Assembly: GCA_001599935.1 (NCBI GenBank)
Contig: BCIJ01000027.1
Location: 62,001 to 126,000 of the forward strand
Source of the DNA: Holtermannia corniformis
Lineage: Eukaryota; Basidiomycota; Tremellomycetes; Holtermanniales
Reading direction: 5' to 3'
DNA: 64,000 bases
Shown: piece by piece, positions 31,468 to 43,204 of the stretch
How positions within the stretch are numbered: position 1 is the stretch's first letter
Layout: each line of letters begins with the position of its first letter
Notes under the pieces: generated by a model
Seen by the model: the letters and a program-made list of their open reading frames with translations, nothing else
Told to the model about the DNA's origin: nothing
The model's database searches: none
Translations under genes and position numbers: made by a program

Positions 31468-33823
31468 TCACTGGTTGGCTACGTCCTGCTTGTCGATCTG
31501 GAAGCCGCGCTTTGAGCCGGTCTCAGCCGGCGCGTAGGTGGTCAGCGTGAAGTCCTCGACAGTCCCAAAAGAAGCGCGTCGTGTGGTCGATAGCGAATCG
31601 AGAAACTTGATGACTTCTGGACTCTTCAGAACCTCTGGCCACCAATGATCCCGCCCTTCCACTTCAACAAGTCTGTACTGTTTGTTAGCATCTCGACGAG
31701 AAGGCAGGGATGACGGATATCTGACGTACTTGGCGGTATCACTCGAGTGCTGGTGCGCTTGCACCAGACCGACCTGTAGCCTGGAATGCCTCGGCGGGAC
31801 ATTGTTGTCTTGCGCACCATGCACCGCCAGAACTGGAATGTCCTTGAGGTTGCCCAAGTACAGGTCGTTATTGTATGGCGCCAGCGAAGAATTCAGAATT
31901 CCCATCAGAGCAGGATCCGCGTAGTGATCAGACGTCCTGCATGCGTGAGCTAGTCTCGCTTGTACGCTGGAGACACGAACCATGAGGTGTATGGGACGTA
32001 ATCTTGGATCTTGGAGTAGCCGGCTGCTGCGACGACTGCGCGATTCAACATCGGCACTGTTGGGAGAGTCTGGGCGTGACTGACCACCAATGACTCGATC
32101 CGGGTAGTGGGATGCGAGATGCCATGCACCTTGTCCCCCATTCGAGTGTCCCATCACGCTATATAGCTGATCAGCAAATGAGCGATCCAACGCTAGGCGT
32201 CAGACTCACATCGTCTCGGGGCCAACGCTCTCTGGCGCCCAAGTCTCGCCTAGAGCAAGCACGGGCTGCAGATAGTCACGCGCACCCCAAGCATCAAGCA
32301 TGCTGCCGCCATGCCAGTCTTCTCCCCAGCTCGTCCGTCCAGTTGGCAGGACCGCCCAGCCGTCATCGCGACGAGGTATAGATTCGATCCAACCTGGGTT
32401 CCGAGCATCTACTCCTGCGCCATGCAAGACTAGCAGTGTTGGCTGTGTTTGCGCCGGCGTTTGTTGGCGGCTAGATGGCGGGATTGCGATGGCGTATGAG
32501 ACAGTTGCGGGTGTGAAGTGGGAATCTGGCGCGACGGTGAAGGTGAAGAGAAAGGATGAGCAATTCGGCCTCGAGTGGTGTACTAGGTCAAGATCGATAG
32601 ACAGACTCTGACGCCGCCCTTTGATCGACTCCATCTCGAGATTCATCGATAGCACCGCACTTCCCGCCTTGATTGCGCAGAGCTGTTTGACCCGGAGAGG
32701 GATGACAGATGAGCCAGACTGAAGCTCGAAATCGTCGTACGTCTCAAAGACGAGACCCTCGATGCTGGAGCGAGCTGTCATGATTCGCCAGCCAGGCAGG
32801 GCGACAGCACCGGTATGGGCTCGTACCCCAATGCCCATATGCTCGCCCATGAGCCAGCCGTCCACCACGTCAGGGATAACATCCATAAACGTGACGCGTT
32901 CCATCGCGATGGCCGCCGGCGTCGCCGTCGCTGCCTCGGCATGTTCGTCAATCGCAGCATTGACTCTGAATCGGATTGTTGGCGGCTGATCGCCCGGATC
33001 GCCATACAGTCGGACCTCGTAGTGTGCTCGAACTAGCAGGATGTGCTCGCCAGGCTCAAGCTCGATGTCATGAGCGAAAGCTGATGGTTGCCCGTCGTGG
33101 GTAGTAGGAGCATAGCCGTAGATGTCTCCGTTGTACCACGTTGCTTGCGATTCGCCTGGCGGTGGGTACTTCGGCATGATGCCAAACTCGGTCCCCTCGA
33201 TGAGCTCGATCAGTATGCGGCGGGGTGTTGCAGGCTCGGTAGCCTGGTGTTTTGCGGGAACGGTTAGGGTCGTGCGGAGGCAAGCTTGGAATTGGAGCGA
33301 GGCCCAGCCATGGTCGCTTCTCAACTGATGCCACCTGGATATGTCAGCATGCGATGAAGACCCCGAATGTGCTCACCTGATCTCTGGATACGCAACATGC
33401 ACCCAGCCGTCATCATTAGCTTGTAATCTTGCCCAGCCGACCCGGCCCCCATTCCCGAGCTCGCTAGGCCAAATTTGCTCGGAATCGTAAAGAAGGTGTG
33501 CCAATTGCCCGTCTGTTGCTGTCTCTGGGAATGCGGCTAGAGGTGACGACAGGTAAGGGTGCTCTCTTGTCCCGCTGAGATTGTTACTACACAGCTCAGA
33601 CAATCAGCACGGACCTCGCAAAGGGACCAATCGCCTGTCCATCGCTCCGTCAGGACATCTCGACTCGACAGCAGGCTCATCTCACCTCCCAAACTCCACC
33701 GAGAGTGACCTCGTTCTCTCTTTTGTGACTGGCGGCAGCATGGTCCGGCCGTGTAGAAGGGCAAGCCGACCTCGGCGTCGATAGCGATGAAACCTGAGAT
33801 GACGCCGGTGATAATGATGGCAT
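31468..33823 (-). CDS. Alpha/beta hydrolase, S9-like esterase/peptidase (GHSNGG)
   Basis: Multi-exon gene, start probably MPSLSPASSQVSSLSTP at 33823, near the ambiguous base at 33830. Splicing two short introns gives TLGGVWEAIGPFAS then GTREHPYLSSPLAAFP, a conserved opening of this fungal hydrolase group. A long beta-rich N-terminal domain is followed by the hydrolase fold: oxyanion segment LLVLHGAGVDARNP, GWAVLPTGRTSWGEDWHGGS, the nucleophile elbow MGHSNGGQGAW and HYADPALMGILNSSLAPYNN. The acidic residue lies in VHGAQDNNVPPRHSR and the histidine in VEGRDHWWPE. The Ser-Asp-His triad is thus intact. The preceding hydrophobic frame in other registers hints at a signal peptide but is not proven. 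The substrate is unknown. Confidence 0.78.
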
Positions 33824-34224
33824 ACCAGCNGCTGCATCATGGCGTTCTTCCCTCGCCTGAGAGTAGAGCTGTTCGCTCACGGGAGAGTCGGCGCGGTGCA
33901 TGATGGATGTCGACAACATCCACCTTTGAAACGTGGAGCACCAAGCGGTCGAGGTTTGCAAAGGTGGCACTCGGTCGTGGGATCAACTCACTACTGCCAT
34001 CTGTAGGAGCGAGATGCGGCTATCTTGCGAAGGCGTTCATCAGATGGACGTCACGTTGATGGAGATTGAATCCAGCTGTCCTCCACCTCGATTGGTGCGG
34101 CCGCCCGCTCCTGTATAGGCGGGCTTTCAAAGCCATCCTTGGTCAGCTATAAGCAAGCGTCTGCTGCGTTCCACATCCTTTAGACCGTACAGCTCACCAC
34201 AACCGCACGCTCGAACAGCCAGAA
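33824..34224. promoter_or_regulatory. Divergent spacer between the esterase and a small plus-strand gene
   Basis: About 400 bp. A ctataag element at about 34148 lies roughly 75 bp before the ATG at 34225 and could act as a TATA box for that gene. Otherwise nothing is recognised. Confidence 0.3.
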
Positions 34225-34476
34225 ATGTCTGACGATGAGGACATGCAAAAGATCAGGACGCTGGCAGCGCGGAGCGACAGCTGGAAGCATTGCAGCACAC
34301 ATTCAGGTAAGGACTGCGCAACTTGTGGCCTACCAATCACCGAGGCGAAATGTTGCCGTTACTCGATGAGATCTGGCTTCCGTTCTGAAAGTCTGCAGGT
34401 GCACACAACCTGTTTGCCCGCTACTCTCCGCTTTGCATCCCGGCTCGCTTCCAACCGAGGTGCAAAAGATGACTAG
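34225..34476 (+). CDS. Small protein with PARP-type-like zinc-binding pattern
   Basis: 83 codons from ATG 34225 (MSDDEDMQKIRTLAARSD). The middle holds CATCGLPI and, 25 residues after the second cysteine, HTTC. This C-x2-C...H-x2-C order resembles PARP-type zinc fingers (usual spacer 28-30 residues), which recognise DNA breaks. The homology is an inference from the pattern alone. The upstream 5' region has a possible TATA element. An alternative reading with an intron at GTAAGGACTG (34311) is possible, in which case part of the cysteine pair would be removed. Lys/Arg-rich C-terminus. Confidence 0.42.
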   Translation: MSDDEDMQKIRTLAARSDSWKHCSTHSGKDCATCGLPITEAKCCRYSMRSGFRSESLQVHTTCLPATLRFASRLASNRGAKDD

Positions 34477-34585
34477 ATAGTAAGCCTAGTGAAGACAAAC
34501 ATAAACTATACATAGCAATGAAGCGTGAATGCCATCCTGAGAGGCTGAACGGCTACGATAGTCAAGCGCAATGGCCCGCGGTATC

Positions 34586-34774
34586 CTACTGCTGGCTCTC
34601 ATTCGACTCCTGCTTGAGTCTTTCAATCTCAGCCCGAATCTCTTTCATGCGTTGCTGTGCTTGTGCAGCGTTGTCCAGGGCTTCCTCTTGCGTCATGTTG
34701 TCCAGCTCCTCTTGAGTGTACGACTTGCCCGTCGCAATAGACGTGTATACGATATCCGACTGTGGGTTTGACAT
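34586..34774 (-). CDS. Small coiled-coil protein
   Basis: 62 codons from ATG 34774 (MSNPQSDIVYTSIATGKSYT). The second half is a charged helix (QQRMKEIRAEIERLKQESNE) that looks like a coiled coil. An in-frame upstream extension exists but starts in weaker sequence. No family is recognised. A longer overlapping frame upstream on the same strand (to 35102) may belong to a spliced form of this gene. Confidence 0.45.
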   Translation of the reverse strand: MSNPQSDIVYTSIATGKSYTQEELDNMTQEEALDNAAQAQQRMKEIRAEIERLKQESNESQQ

Positions 34775-35634
34775 TCTGGATGGTGATACGAGCTTCACAA
34801 CCTACCAGTGTATTTATACCTCTCTCCGGGCCGTACAGTCTGCCTATCACATCGGCACAAGCAACAAACCTTTGCGGTGCAACGTCGGTGCCCGGAGCTT
34901 GAACGGTCTGGCCGGACCGGACGCCTTTGTGCGAATCCTTTAAATCGACAGCGTTGTGCACCGAACGCCAGCGGTCAGCGATGGACCGGCCGGCTTGGTC
35001 GTCGGACGTGTATTGCGTAGTCGGATAACGCGGGGAGAGCACAGGCGCCAAAGGAACGGAACTAGCCCTCGGAGTAGGATTGCGCCAAGGAGCCCAGGAC
35101 ATTGGAGCGTTTTCACACGGGAAGTCTGCTCCGCTGGACAGTCACCCGGATAACGGACAGACGGGATTGCCTTTAGGGTGCGGATTTCGCCCTGTTGAGG
35201 ACTACACGCGCTACCGAGGTGCTGTAGAAATAAGAGTAGAACGCGTCGAAAGACTGGTTGGTGCATATGTATCCCCTCTGTGCACCCTCGCAACAGTGCA
35301 CTTCACTCGAAGGGCTTGAGAGTCCTGGGATCACTAGTCAAAGTAACCGTATCAAGCGCTGCATTGCTCAGTTGCGGCTTTGCCAGACGAGGGCGTGTTA
35401 CTTGCGGAGAAGAAATCTAGTGCCGCCCGCCCTGCCTGAGCTGCCAATCGGTCGTGCTCGGACAACGATCCAGAGGTATCCAACCATCGTAGCTTTGATA
35501 GGAGATGGAACATCCACGGGTTGTCTTGCAAGGCCGAGATCACAAAGGACAAGTTGCACCGCGCCACCGACAGTGTGCCACACCGTTGACCACGGCCAGC
35601 GGTGAGCCCGCAAGTGACTGGGAGCAGCATCGAC
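34775..35634. other. Intergenic, unassigned
   Basis: About 860 bp. A minus-strand frame ending near 34800 and running up to 35102 (with SSVPLAPVLSPRYPTTQY and ADRWRSVHNAVDL) could be a hidden exon. No family was recognised and no junction fixed. Otherwise nothing is seen. Confidence 0.3.
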
Positions 35635-36527
35635 ATGTTCCAGACAGCTACAAAGCAGCCAAATCCCAGTCGTGCAGGAGCGATACAGGTCTCCAATACG
35701 CTCGCGACCGAGCTCGCACTCGAATAGTGTGTCTCACACATACCAAGTGGGCAACGACTGACGTCCGTGCAGTGCATCGCTGCGAGCTCCAGATGCATGT
35801 CCGACAGGCATGTACGTGACCCCCTCGCAGGATACGCTGTTGCTCTGGCAGGGCGTCTTGTTCGTGCACAAGGGTGGGTTCTGGTGGCTGACCGTCTCGG
35901 TCGGGTACTGAGGCCGTCTGCAGGTCCTTATGCCTCATCAATCCTGCACTTTACCCTCGACTTTGCAGAGTCCTACCCGGCCGAGCCACCGGTGATCAAG
36001 TTGTCATCCGACGTTTTTCATCGTGAGCGGATGTGCGGTTGCATTGGGTGACTATTGACCCGTTGAGCTCTCGTCAATCCGACCGATGGAGCCTTCAAGC
36101 TCTTGGGCCGACTTGGATCCTGGCGGTATGTCAACTCGTGTCATCGCCGCGCAAGCAAAAGCCTGATCTCAACTTTGCAGGCCGCATATCAACCACGTCA
36201 CTCATCTGCTGCATCACCTCAAAGCGGCGTTCAAGACGGCGGCCCTGTCGTCGCTTGGCGAAAGCGACGCCGTGAACCGCGAGGCATGGTTGGGAGTCAC
36301 CCTACGTTGACGCGTGCAGCGATGCTGACAGCAGCAGAATGTACCACCAATCCCGCGAGACGTTCAACAGTCTCATGGCACAGCACGCCGGTCTCTCGTC
36401 CAAACCCTCTTTGCACCCCGGCACGGGCGAGGCGAACAGCGATACTGGCGCGATACGACTCCAAGCAGTCGACGACGAGACCACGCGGCGGCTCTGGCGG
36501 GAGATGAAGACGAGCCTCACAGGCTGA
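35635..36527 (+). CDS. AKTIP/FTS-like ubiquitin E2 variant (UEV)
   Basis: ATG 35635 opens MFQTATKQPNPSRAG. Splicing out a short intron before 35777 gives ATELALEYASLRAPDACPTG then MYVTPSQDTLLLWQGVLFVH. After another intron comes GPYASSILHFTLDFAESYPA then PPVIKLSSDVFHP-like sequence, NPTDGAFKLLGRLGSW and PHINHVTHLLHHLKAAFK. This is the AKTIP (Fused Toes, FTS) version of the E2 fold. The FHP segment is followed by a PTDG turn instead of an active-site cysteine, so it should not conjugate ubiquitin. In fungi and animals FTS joins Hook and FHIP proteins to link early endosomes to dynein. The C-terminal exon begins MYHQSRETFNSLMAQHAGLS and ends MKTSLTG. Confidence 0.78.
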
Positions 36528-36667
36528 CGCTGCCTGGCCTAGACGATAGTTGTATATCATGGGATCCGTACCGACTAGACTGATTACGGACGGCGACGCT
36601 TGCGCGGCAAACTAACGAGACTGAAAAGGAGGCGACGAATGCGAACAGGGTGAAGAGAAGCGAATGA

Positions 36668-38060
36668 TCAAAGCAAGCCCGCATCCCTCAGGTTGACCTG
36701 GATGATCACATCGCTGCCTGCGTCAGCACGCCCTGCCCGCGGCGCCAAAGCACTCACTTGACGGCCGAGAGCACAAACGCCAACCCCCTCGTGTCCGTCG
36801 CGTCGGTATAGTGCGCATAGACCGACTTTGTCGGGCTCTGGTTCAAGCTGACAAACTTGTCGAGTAGGAACGCGCACGCGGCGTCATAGTTGTTCCCACC
36901 GGTGTATTCGGGAAAGTAGTCTTGCATGGGCGAGACGGGCAGCTTTGCTTTGAACAAATCGACCTTGTTGAGGAACAGGATCTGCGGGGTTAGCGTGCAT
37001 GCGCTGTTCGGCGCAGACTCACAATCGAGGTACGGATAAACCAGCGCGAGTTGCAGATACTGTCAAACAGCGTCAAAGCCTCCTCCATCCGATTGACCGA
37101 TTCGTCCTCGTAGAGTTTTTGGTCGTCTACCTCGTCAGCCCTACGCCTTGAGCCCACACAGCCCGACTCACACTCGCTGATGGCGACGAGGAAGACGATG
37201 GCCGTGACGTTTTCAAAGCAGTGAATCCACTTTTTCCGCTCCGAGCGCTGGCCGCCGACGTCGAACAGCTTGTACGTGAGCTCGCCAATCTTGAACGTTG
37301 TTTCCGTGATGCCCGTCGTCTTGACGCGTGAGCGGAGGATGTCTTGGTCTGTGGGCGTGTAGTTTGCCTGGCCGACGCGCTGGATGGCGTCAAAGTAGCT
37401 AGCGTGTGCGTGTGAGCGCGGTGGCTAGGGCTAGGCCAAGGGCGACATACTAAGGCGCGGAATCATTGATCTGGAGCTCGTTGCGCCTAGCAAACGCGCG
37501 CTGGACGCCTTCGTCGTGCCACAGGGCATCGACGGCATCGACGAGCTTTGGCGGCATGCGCTCGCCTTCGATCTGCGTGGGCGAGGCCATGATGAGGTCC
37601 CACCGGGCTTGGTTCTTTGGGTTGATTGGGATCTCCATCGACGCGACGCCTTCGAGCAGGACGCTGCGGGCATGAGCCAAGGAGCGGACGGGAAAGGGGG
37701 CACGGACCGCATGGATTGGATCGTGTTCGAGTAGACAATCTCTTTGTAGCTCTCGCGCTCTTCAGCGTCGTACGGCCTGTAACGGCGCATCAGCGCGTGC
37801 GCGTCTCGACGCTAGCCGTTCGACCGACTTGTTATGAATCAATCGCATCTGCTTGAGCACGGTCGATTTGCCCGATTCACCGGCACCGAGCAAGAGCATC
37901 TTGATCTCATTCCGCAGGTTCTGGCGGTCCTTTTTGATCTGCGACTCGATCTCTTCGTTGCCTGCGGTCGGTACGAGTGTGAGCATGCATACACAGACAG
38001 AGAGGGGCACGCACGGGCCTTTGCGCCCGCATCTTCGTGGTGGGATTGGCCGCAGCCCAT
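36668..38060 (-). CDS. Heterotrimeric G-protein alpha subunit
   Basis: Start [15 protein letters not shown] at 38060. Gly2 and Cys3 are myristoylation and palmitoylation sites. The G1 box [17 protein letters not shown], switch [12 protein letters not shown], switch [21 protein letters not shown], the FLNKVDLF box and the TDATDT box are all intact, including the catalytic Arg and Gln. The protein ends [13 protein letters not shown]. Fungal Gpa proteins often have Cys at the fourth position from the end; here it is Ala, so this one should be insensitive to pertussis-type ADP-ribosylation. Several introns. It likely couples a seven-helix receptor to cAMP or pheromone signalling. I do not assign a GPA number. 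Confidence 0.92.
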
Positions 38061-38716
38061 GGTCGTGTTGCGGTACTGGCAGGGGATTATAGAAAAGGGA
38101 GAGTGCAGCAAGTTGGATGGCCGGTCGAGGTAGGTGGTGCTGGCCTAGGCTGGGAAAGGAGTAGCGCGGTCTGCACACGCGGTGATAGTCTTTGAGCAAA
38201 GGACCCAGGCGGGGACGGGACCGTCGAGCGTTGATGGATGCGAAAGGGAGTCTGAGCTGTACGCTGTTGGATCGCGCGAGCTGATGGTAGTGTTCGACTG
38301 ATGGCCACTGAACGCTCAGCGACGGCGAGGCTGAAACGCGGTATGGATAGGGGCGGCGAGGGGTCGAGCGTGACTAGACTCACGTTTGCGTCGACGTCGG
38401 TTGCTGCCAACCCAACTCTGCTCACAAGGCGGCTCAGTCTCCGTGCTCGAGTAGAGTAGACAGAGCACAGCACACCCGCTATGGCACCGCGAGCAGGATC
38501 CCAGCTCGCCCCTTTGTGTCCTGCCTTGAGCCGGCTGAAGCGGGTTTCGTCTTGTTCAGTCACACCTGTGCATCTCCACTCCCCGTGCGCTCGCCTACGC
38601 TGCTGCCCTGCTACCGCCCTGATCGTCCGAAAAGACGTTGTTGACCGGTTGCAGCGATGAACGCTATTGTCCTCGCACGTGCACTAAAACTCTATCCGCC
38701 AGCACCGTCTGCATCC

Positions 38717-40369
38717 TTAGCACCCGTCTCGCCCAAAGTCATTCTTGACAACGCGCTCGCTCACCGGCGCGGGCACAGCCTCGCCAGGCCCGACGCCGTG
38801 CACATGCATCCGGACCTCGCGCACCTCTTTGCGCGCGGCCATGACGGCCTCGCGGACCGTTTGCTCAATCGCATGCGAGTCGTACACGGTCATGCTCGAT
38901 GGGACCGAGATGGTCAGATCCAGTAGGGTTTGCCCTGCGTCCAGTTCAGCTCTCGTCTCGCTGTCGTACAGATCCACTCACCGCCAGACTTTACCCCACG
39001 GACGTTGCGTACGCCCAGTAAGCGCTCGCCATCGACCAGGCTGTCGACGACGCGCTCAATCTCGTGGATGATCCGTTGGTCGATCCCGCGGTCTAAAAGC
39101 TCAAACATGGCAGTCTTGCTCAGGCCTAGACCCTGGCGCAGGATGAAGAACGAGACGGCGAGTCCACCGAGCGGGTCGAGGAACGTCCAGCCGCCGAGAG
39201 AGGAACCGAGGATGGAACCGAGCGCTACGAGCGAGGTGGCGGCGTCTGCTCGGTGGCTGGCGACGTCAGCCGTTGCTCCATGCTTTAACAGAGCAAGACT
39301 CACTGCAGAGCATTCGCCTCTAGAACCGGACTGTTCTCATCCACGGCCACACGCTTGGTCGCGCGATACAGCCATTCCTTGACGACGACGCTCGCGGCGG
39401 CGAACCAGGCCGCGTGCGGGTTCAAGATCGCTCCGGCTACGTGCGCGTGCTCGTGACCGTGTGCGTGCTCGTGCGGGAGCGCAGACGGGCCATGCGAGTG
39501 AAAGAGCTCGAGCAAAGGCGAGGGCACGCCAGGCGGCAGATAGGCTCCTAGGCCTGCAAACGGTGAATCCGAGGGTAGAGACGCGAGGTACGGGAGTAGG
39601 GTTTGCACGAGCAGCTGCAAAGTCGGATCAGCCATCGTACTCTAGGATAGCTTGATACCGACATGATAGCTGTGCATCCCGATCCCGATCGCACCCCCGA
39701 CTACAGAGTCCATCAGTACCCAACCGGCGTTACAGCCGAAGCAGTCTCACCAAGGATAACGCTGACGCTCAACGAACCGAGCGTCTCAAACTTGAGATAG
39801 CCGACAGGAAACGTATCGCTCGGTGGTTTGCGCGAAACCTTCCACGACGCGAGTGTGACAAGGTCCTGTCGAGCGTCAGCTTGCTCGCCTTTGACTCTCA
39901 AGGTCGACATACACCCAGCAGATCCGATAGCGAATGCCCAGCCTCGGCTAGCAAGCTCGCAGAGTTCATATAGAACCCAGCGAGACCCTTTGAAGCCGTC
40001 AACGCAACGTTGCTAGCCAGTCCTAGGATCGATCAGTCCCAGTCGCAGTCATAGTCCACGTCCCGACTGACCAATGATGGTGATCCGGCTCCCTCGATCC
40101 ATGCTACCTTTTTTGAACGCGTCGAGAATCTGGCCCGCGCCCTCGGAAGAGTCGTGGACGTGGGAATGGAAGATGCTATGGCTATGGCTATGGCCATGGC
40201 CGTGGGTATGATTGTGCTCCGCATGACTCGACTTGACAGCGGTACTACTCGACTCTGCGTGCGAGCTCGCCATCCTCCGCCGAACGTCGACCGCCGTCAC
40301 GCCGCCGCATGCCGCACAGCGCAACGTCGCTTGCACACTCCGAGCAGCGGGTGAGACTCTGCGCAGCAT
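38717..40369 (-). CDS. Cation diffusion facilitator, mitochondrial MMT1/2-like
   Basis: Start MLRRVSPAARSVQATLRCAA at 40369, an Arg-rich, acid-free leader that fits a mitochondrial presequence. A His-rich segment (HGHGHSHSHS near residue 60) is followed by a conserved exon with LVTLASWKVSRKPPSDTFPV and YLKFETLGSLSVSVIL. A second His-rich loop HEHAHGHEHAH lies in the exon around 39460. Then come ASVVVKEWLYRATKRVAV, HRADAATSLVALGSILGSSL and the cytosolic-type C-terminal domain MFELLDRGIDQRIIHEIERV. These are CDF transporter features; Mmt1/2 export iron from mitochondria. Introns of about 50 nt. The C-terminal exon ends KNDFGRDGC. Confidence 0.82.
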
Positions 40370-40745
40370 TCTGATCGTGTTTATGTTCGAGGTGGAAGAA
40401 GTCGTGGTGGTTGCCTGGTCGACCGCGTGCGAGCGTCACGTCACTGCACTTGGTTCACGCCGCGAGCTCAACAAGGACTGTACGATGGAAAAAGTGCACA
40501 CAGTGGGACGATGGCATGATCACCATGCGTGGGACGAGGATGGGTCGGGCACAGCCGGGATCGTCCCCTGCAGTCGAGACGACAGATACATAGAGTGATC
40601 CCAGATAACTCTGAGCGAGTCGGAGGTCAAGACCAGACAACAACTGGCACCCGTGCCAGCCTACTACTATGAACTCAATAACGCATACGCACGCCGACAC
40701 CGCCTGCAGTGCCCCTCGACCATCAAACCGGGACCTGTTGAGCAC

Positions 40746-42119
40746 CTAGTGGTACTTTGAAATCGCGCTCAGGTAAGCCTGACCCGACTCGCTAATCGAC
40801 CAGTCAGATCGGTTCCATGCTCGGACCAATCACCCACCTCAGCGCGCCATTCTTGACCGAAGGCCAGACGTCGCCCAAGCCATAGCCGTCAGAGTAAGCG
40901 TACGCATAGACCCTAGAGTCGGCTTCAAACAGGTCGACAATGTCGGCGATAAACGTGTTGATCTGCGACTGGTCGGTGCACGGGATGAACGACGAGGAAT
41001 CGTCGACGCAGGCGAATTCCGTGACCCAGATTGGCTTTTGCTACAGACGTTAGAGTCAAGAGGGAGACACAGGGGTCGACTGACGCCATAGGTGTTGTAG
41101 TAGTGGTCCTGCGGTCGTCAGTCGTCGTCCTTGCACGTCACGCGCGAGCTCACGATATCAGCCTTGACGCCGTCCATGCTGTTCTTGTTGATGTGGATGC
41201 TGAGCGGCATCAGGCCAGCTCGAGTACTCGAGACCCAACCCACTTGGTGATATCCCAATCGCGTGAAATCGCCTGCTGGAACGGCTGCAACCAACCGCTC
41301 TCGGCCGCCTGGTGGCACATGCTCGGGCTCAACAGCAGACTGCCCGCGTTCCCAAACGGAACCATCAACTCGTCCCACAGCGCCGCGGCAGTCGTGTAGT
41401 CTACGCCCGCGGACCCAGACCCAGCGGTACAGTCGGGTTCCTCAAAGCCAATGACATACGCCGGTGCGGACGCGGTCGATAACGAGCGGAACGTCGACAG
41501 GCGCGAAGAGTCGGTCGAATCGGCAGAACCGGCACCCCAGAGCATGGGCACGGAAAGCGCCGAGCCAGAGTTGGAGTTTGACGGCGTCGGTGACCAGTCG
41601 TACCACCACCCCAGGTGGGACGCAATCCACGGCAGGGAATCACCGCCAGCGATCCCGGCCTTGTTGCCGTTCGGTGTGAAGCCAGAGGTCGAGCTCGAGG
41701 CCGCGGCCGACGAGGCCGCGGCGGCAGTAGACGAGGTGACGACTGCGGCTGAAGAGACGGCAGCATCCGACGAGACGGCGCCGACTGAAGACTAGTACAG
41801 AGAACCTTGTCAGCTCCGCACAGACCGTGTTTTCCAAACGATGACCCACCTCGGGCACAGCACTCGTCACAACCGCACTAGCCGTCGTCACGGACGATGC
41901 CGCACTTGCCGTCGCGTTGGCCGCCGTCGTGCCCCTGACACGGCACTTGGAACCGTCGGCTCCACGGCGGACGAACCGCGACTTGCCAGAGGGGGTCTGA
42001 CTGCGGGCCAGGCGGGCGTGCTGCGCGTTGCGGCGCGGGTTACCGTGTTCTGCTACGACCCCAGTGCTCGTGCTTGCGAGCAAGAGCACGGCGGCAAGCA
42101 GGGATTTGGTAGGCAGCAT
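40746..42119 (-). CDS. Secreted glycoside hydrolase, GH128 catalytic core
   Basis: Start MLPTKSLLAAVLLLASTSTG at 42119, with VVAEHG after it: a classical signal peptide. A Ser/Thr/Ala-rich linker (AAVVTSSTAAAASSAAASSS) suggests heavy O-glycosylation. The catalytic domain reads LGWWYDWSPTPSN, VPMLWGAGS, YVIGFEEPDC, LSPSMCHQAAESGWLQPFQQ, HINKNSMDGVKAD and HYYNTYG-KPIWVTEFACVDD, ending SGQAYLSAISKYH. This is the Glyco_hydro_cc fold (GH128, endo-beta-1,3-glucanases). The two glutamates lie in GFEEPD (usually GFNEPD) and VTEFAC. It probably remodels cell-wall beta-1,3-glucan. Three or four short introns. Divergent from about 1.1 kb of gene-free DNA. Confidence 0.82.
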
Positions 42120-43204
42120 GTTGGGTGAGAGTGGAAAGAGGGTTCGTACTAGACAGACAGAGTCAGCCGAACGCGACGTGACTACAAGTCGCCGACACGC
42201 ACGCCGCAAAAGAGTGTCGAGGTAACGCGAGGTAGTCTACCAAGCCGAGGAAAGGGACCGCCAGTGTCCTTTTTTCTCACTCGAGGCAGGGGAGGGAAAG
42301 GATCGGGTTGGTTCAGACGTTTCAGCTTGGCTGCGGCGCTGCGGGAATCAAGCGATCGCCCAAACGAGGCTGGTGCGAGACACCACGTGGCCAGTCTGCT
42401 TTTGTTGGCAGGCACTCTACGGGCCTGGGCAGGCGAGGATGCGCTTTAAGCGGGTCTAGGATACGCTAGAAGAGACTAGGGATGGTCTTGACGATTGTCA
42501 CGACGCTGCAGAGTGCTGGGAGAAGCGACACCGACTACGACAAGGTTGCCACCGCCAATTGGGATGCCACTCACCAAGTGGCGCTCAAGCATTCAGTCGC
42601 GCCACCCGTTCTTGCAGACAAAAGTGCTCCAAGCGCAAATGGATCTGCAACGGAGCGCTCACTAGCACCGGTTTATTGGAATCAGTCTTGTCGAGCCGGG
42701 TGCGCTTGCGGAGCTGTTGCAGCCGTCGTAGTGGCGTTGTGCTAGATCAATGCACCCAGTGCGAGACGTCTATCTGAGCGTATGCATCCAACCAACGGGA
42801 AGCTCGATACCCGATTGAAGACGAATAGATGAAGCGGCCGAAATTCGCTCACATGTTTGCTCAATGGAAGGCTTACCAGGCTTCTTCAAGCGTGTGAGAA
42901 TGCCACTAGAACCCCTGCTACAAGTGTGCATTGATATCAGGCTCCTCGGATCAGTCGCTCTTCGGTTGATCGTTCATTTGAGCCTGTCGACTCGCGCTCT
43001 CTGTCAAAGCGGAGTCGCAGCATTGATATCCAAGACTAGGCTCGGAGCATGAACTTGAGAGTGTGTGACAGCTATTGGTAGCTAAAAGGACTGGACCCTG
43101 GCTCACTGCATCACAGCAAGATCACTCAACCAGTCAACTGCACCCGATCGACTGTGATCCCGCGTGCAGCTGGCAAACCGCCACAAAGAGATATTCACAA
43201 CTAT
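42120..43204. other. Intergenic, nothing recognised
   Basis: About 1.1 kb upstream of the GH128 gene. No gene, RNA or repeat I can support. ORF 42482-42745 lacks protein-like composition. Confidence 0.4.

Noticed and set aside
34629..35102. 157-codon minus-strand ORF as one protein
   Set aside because: Its 3' part runs in another frame of the small coiled-coil protein; only the upstream part might be an exon, and no junction could be fixed.
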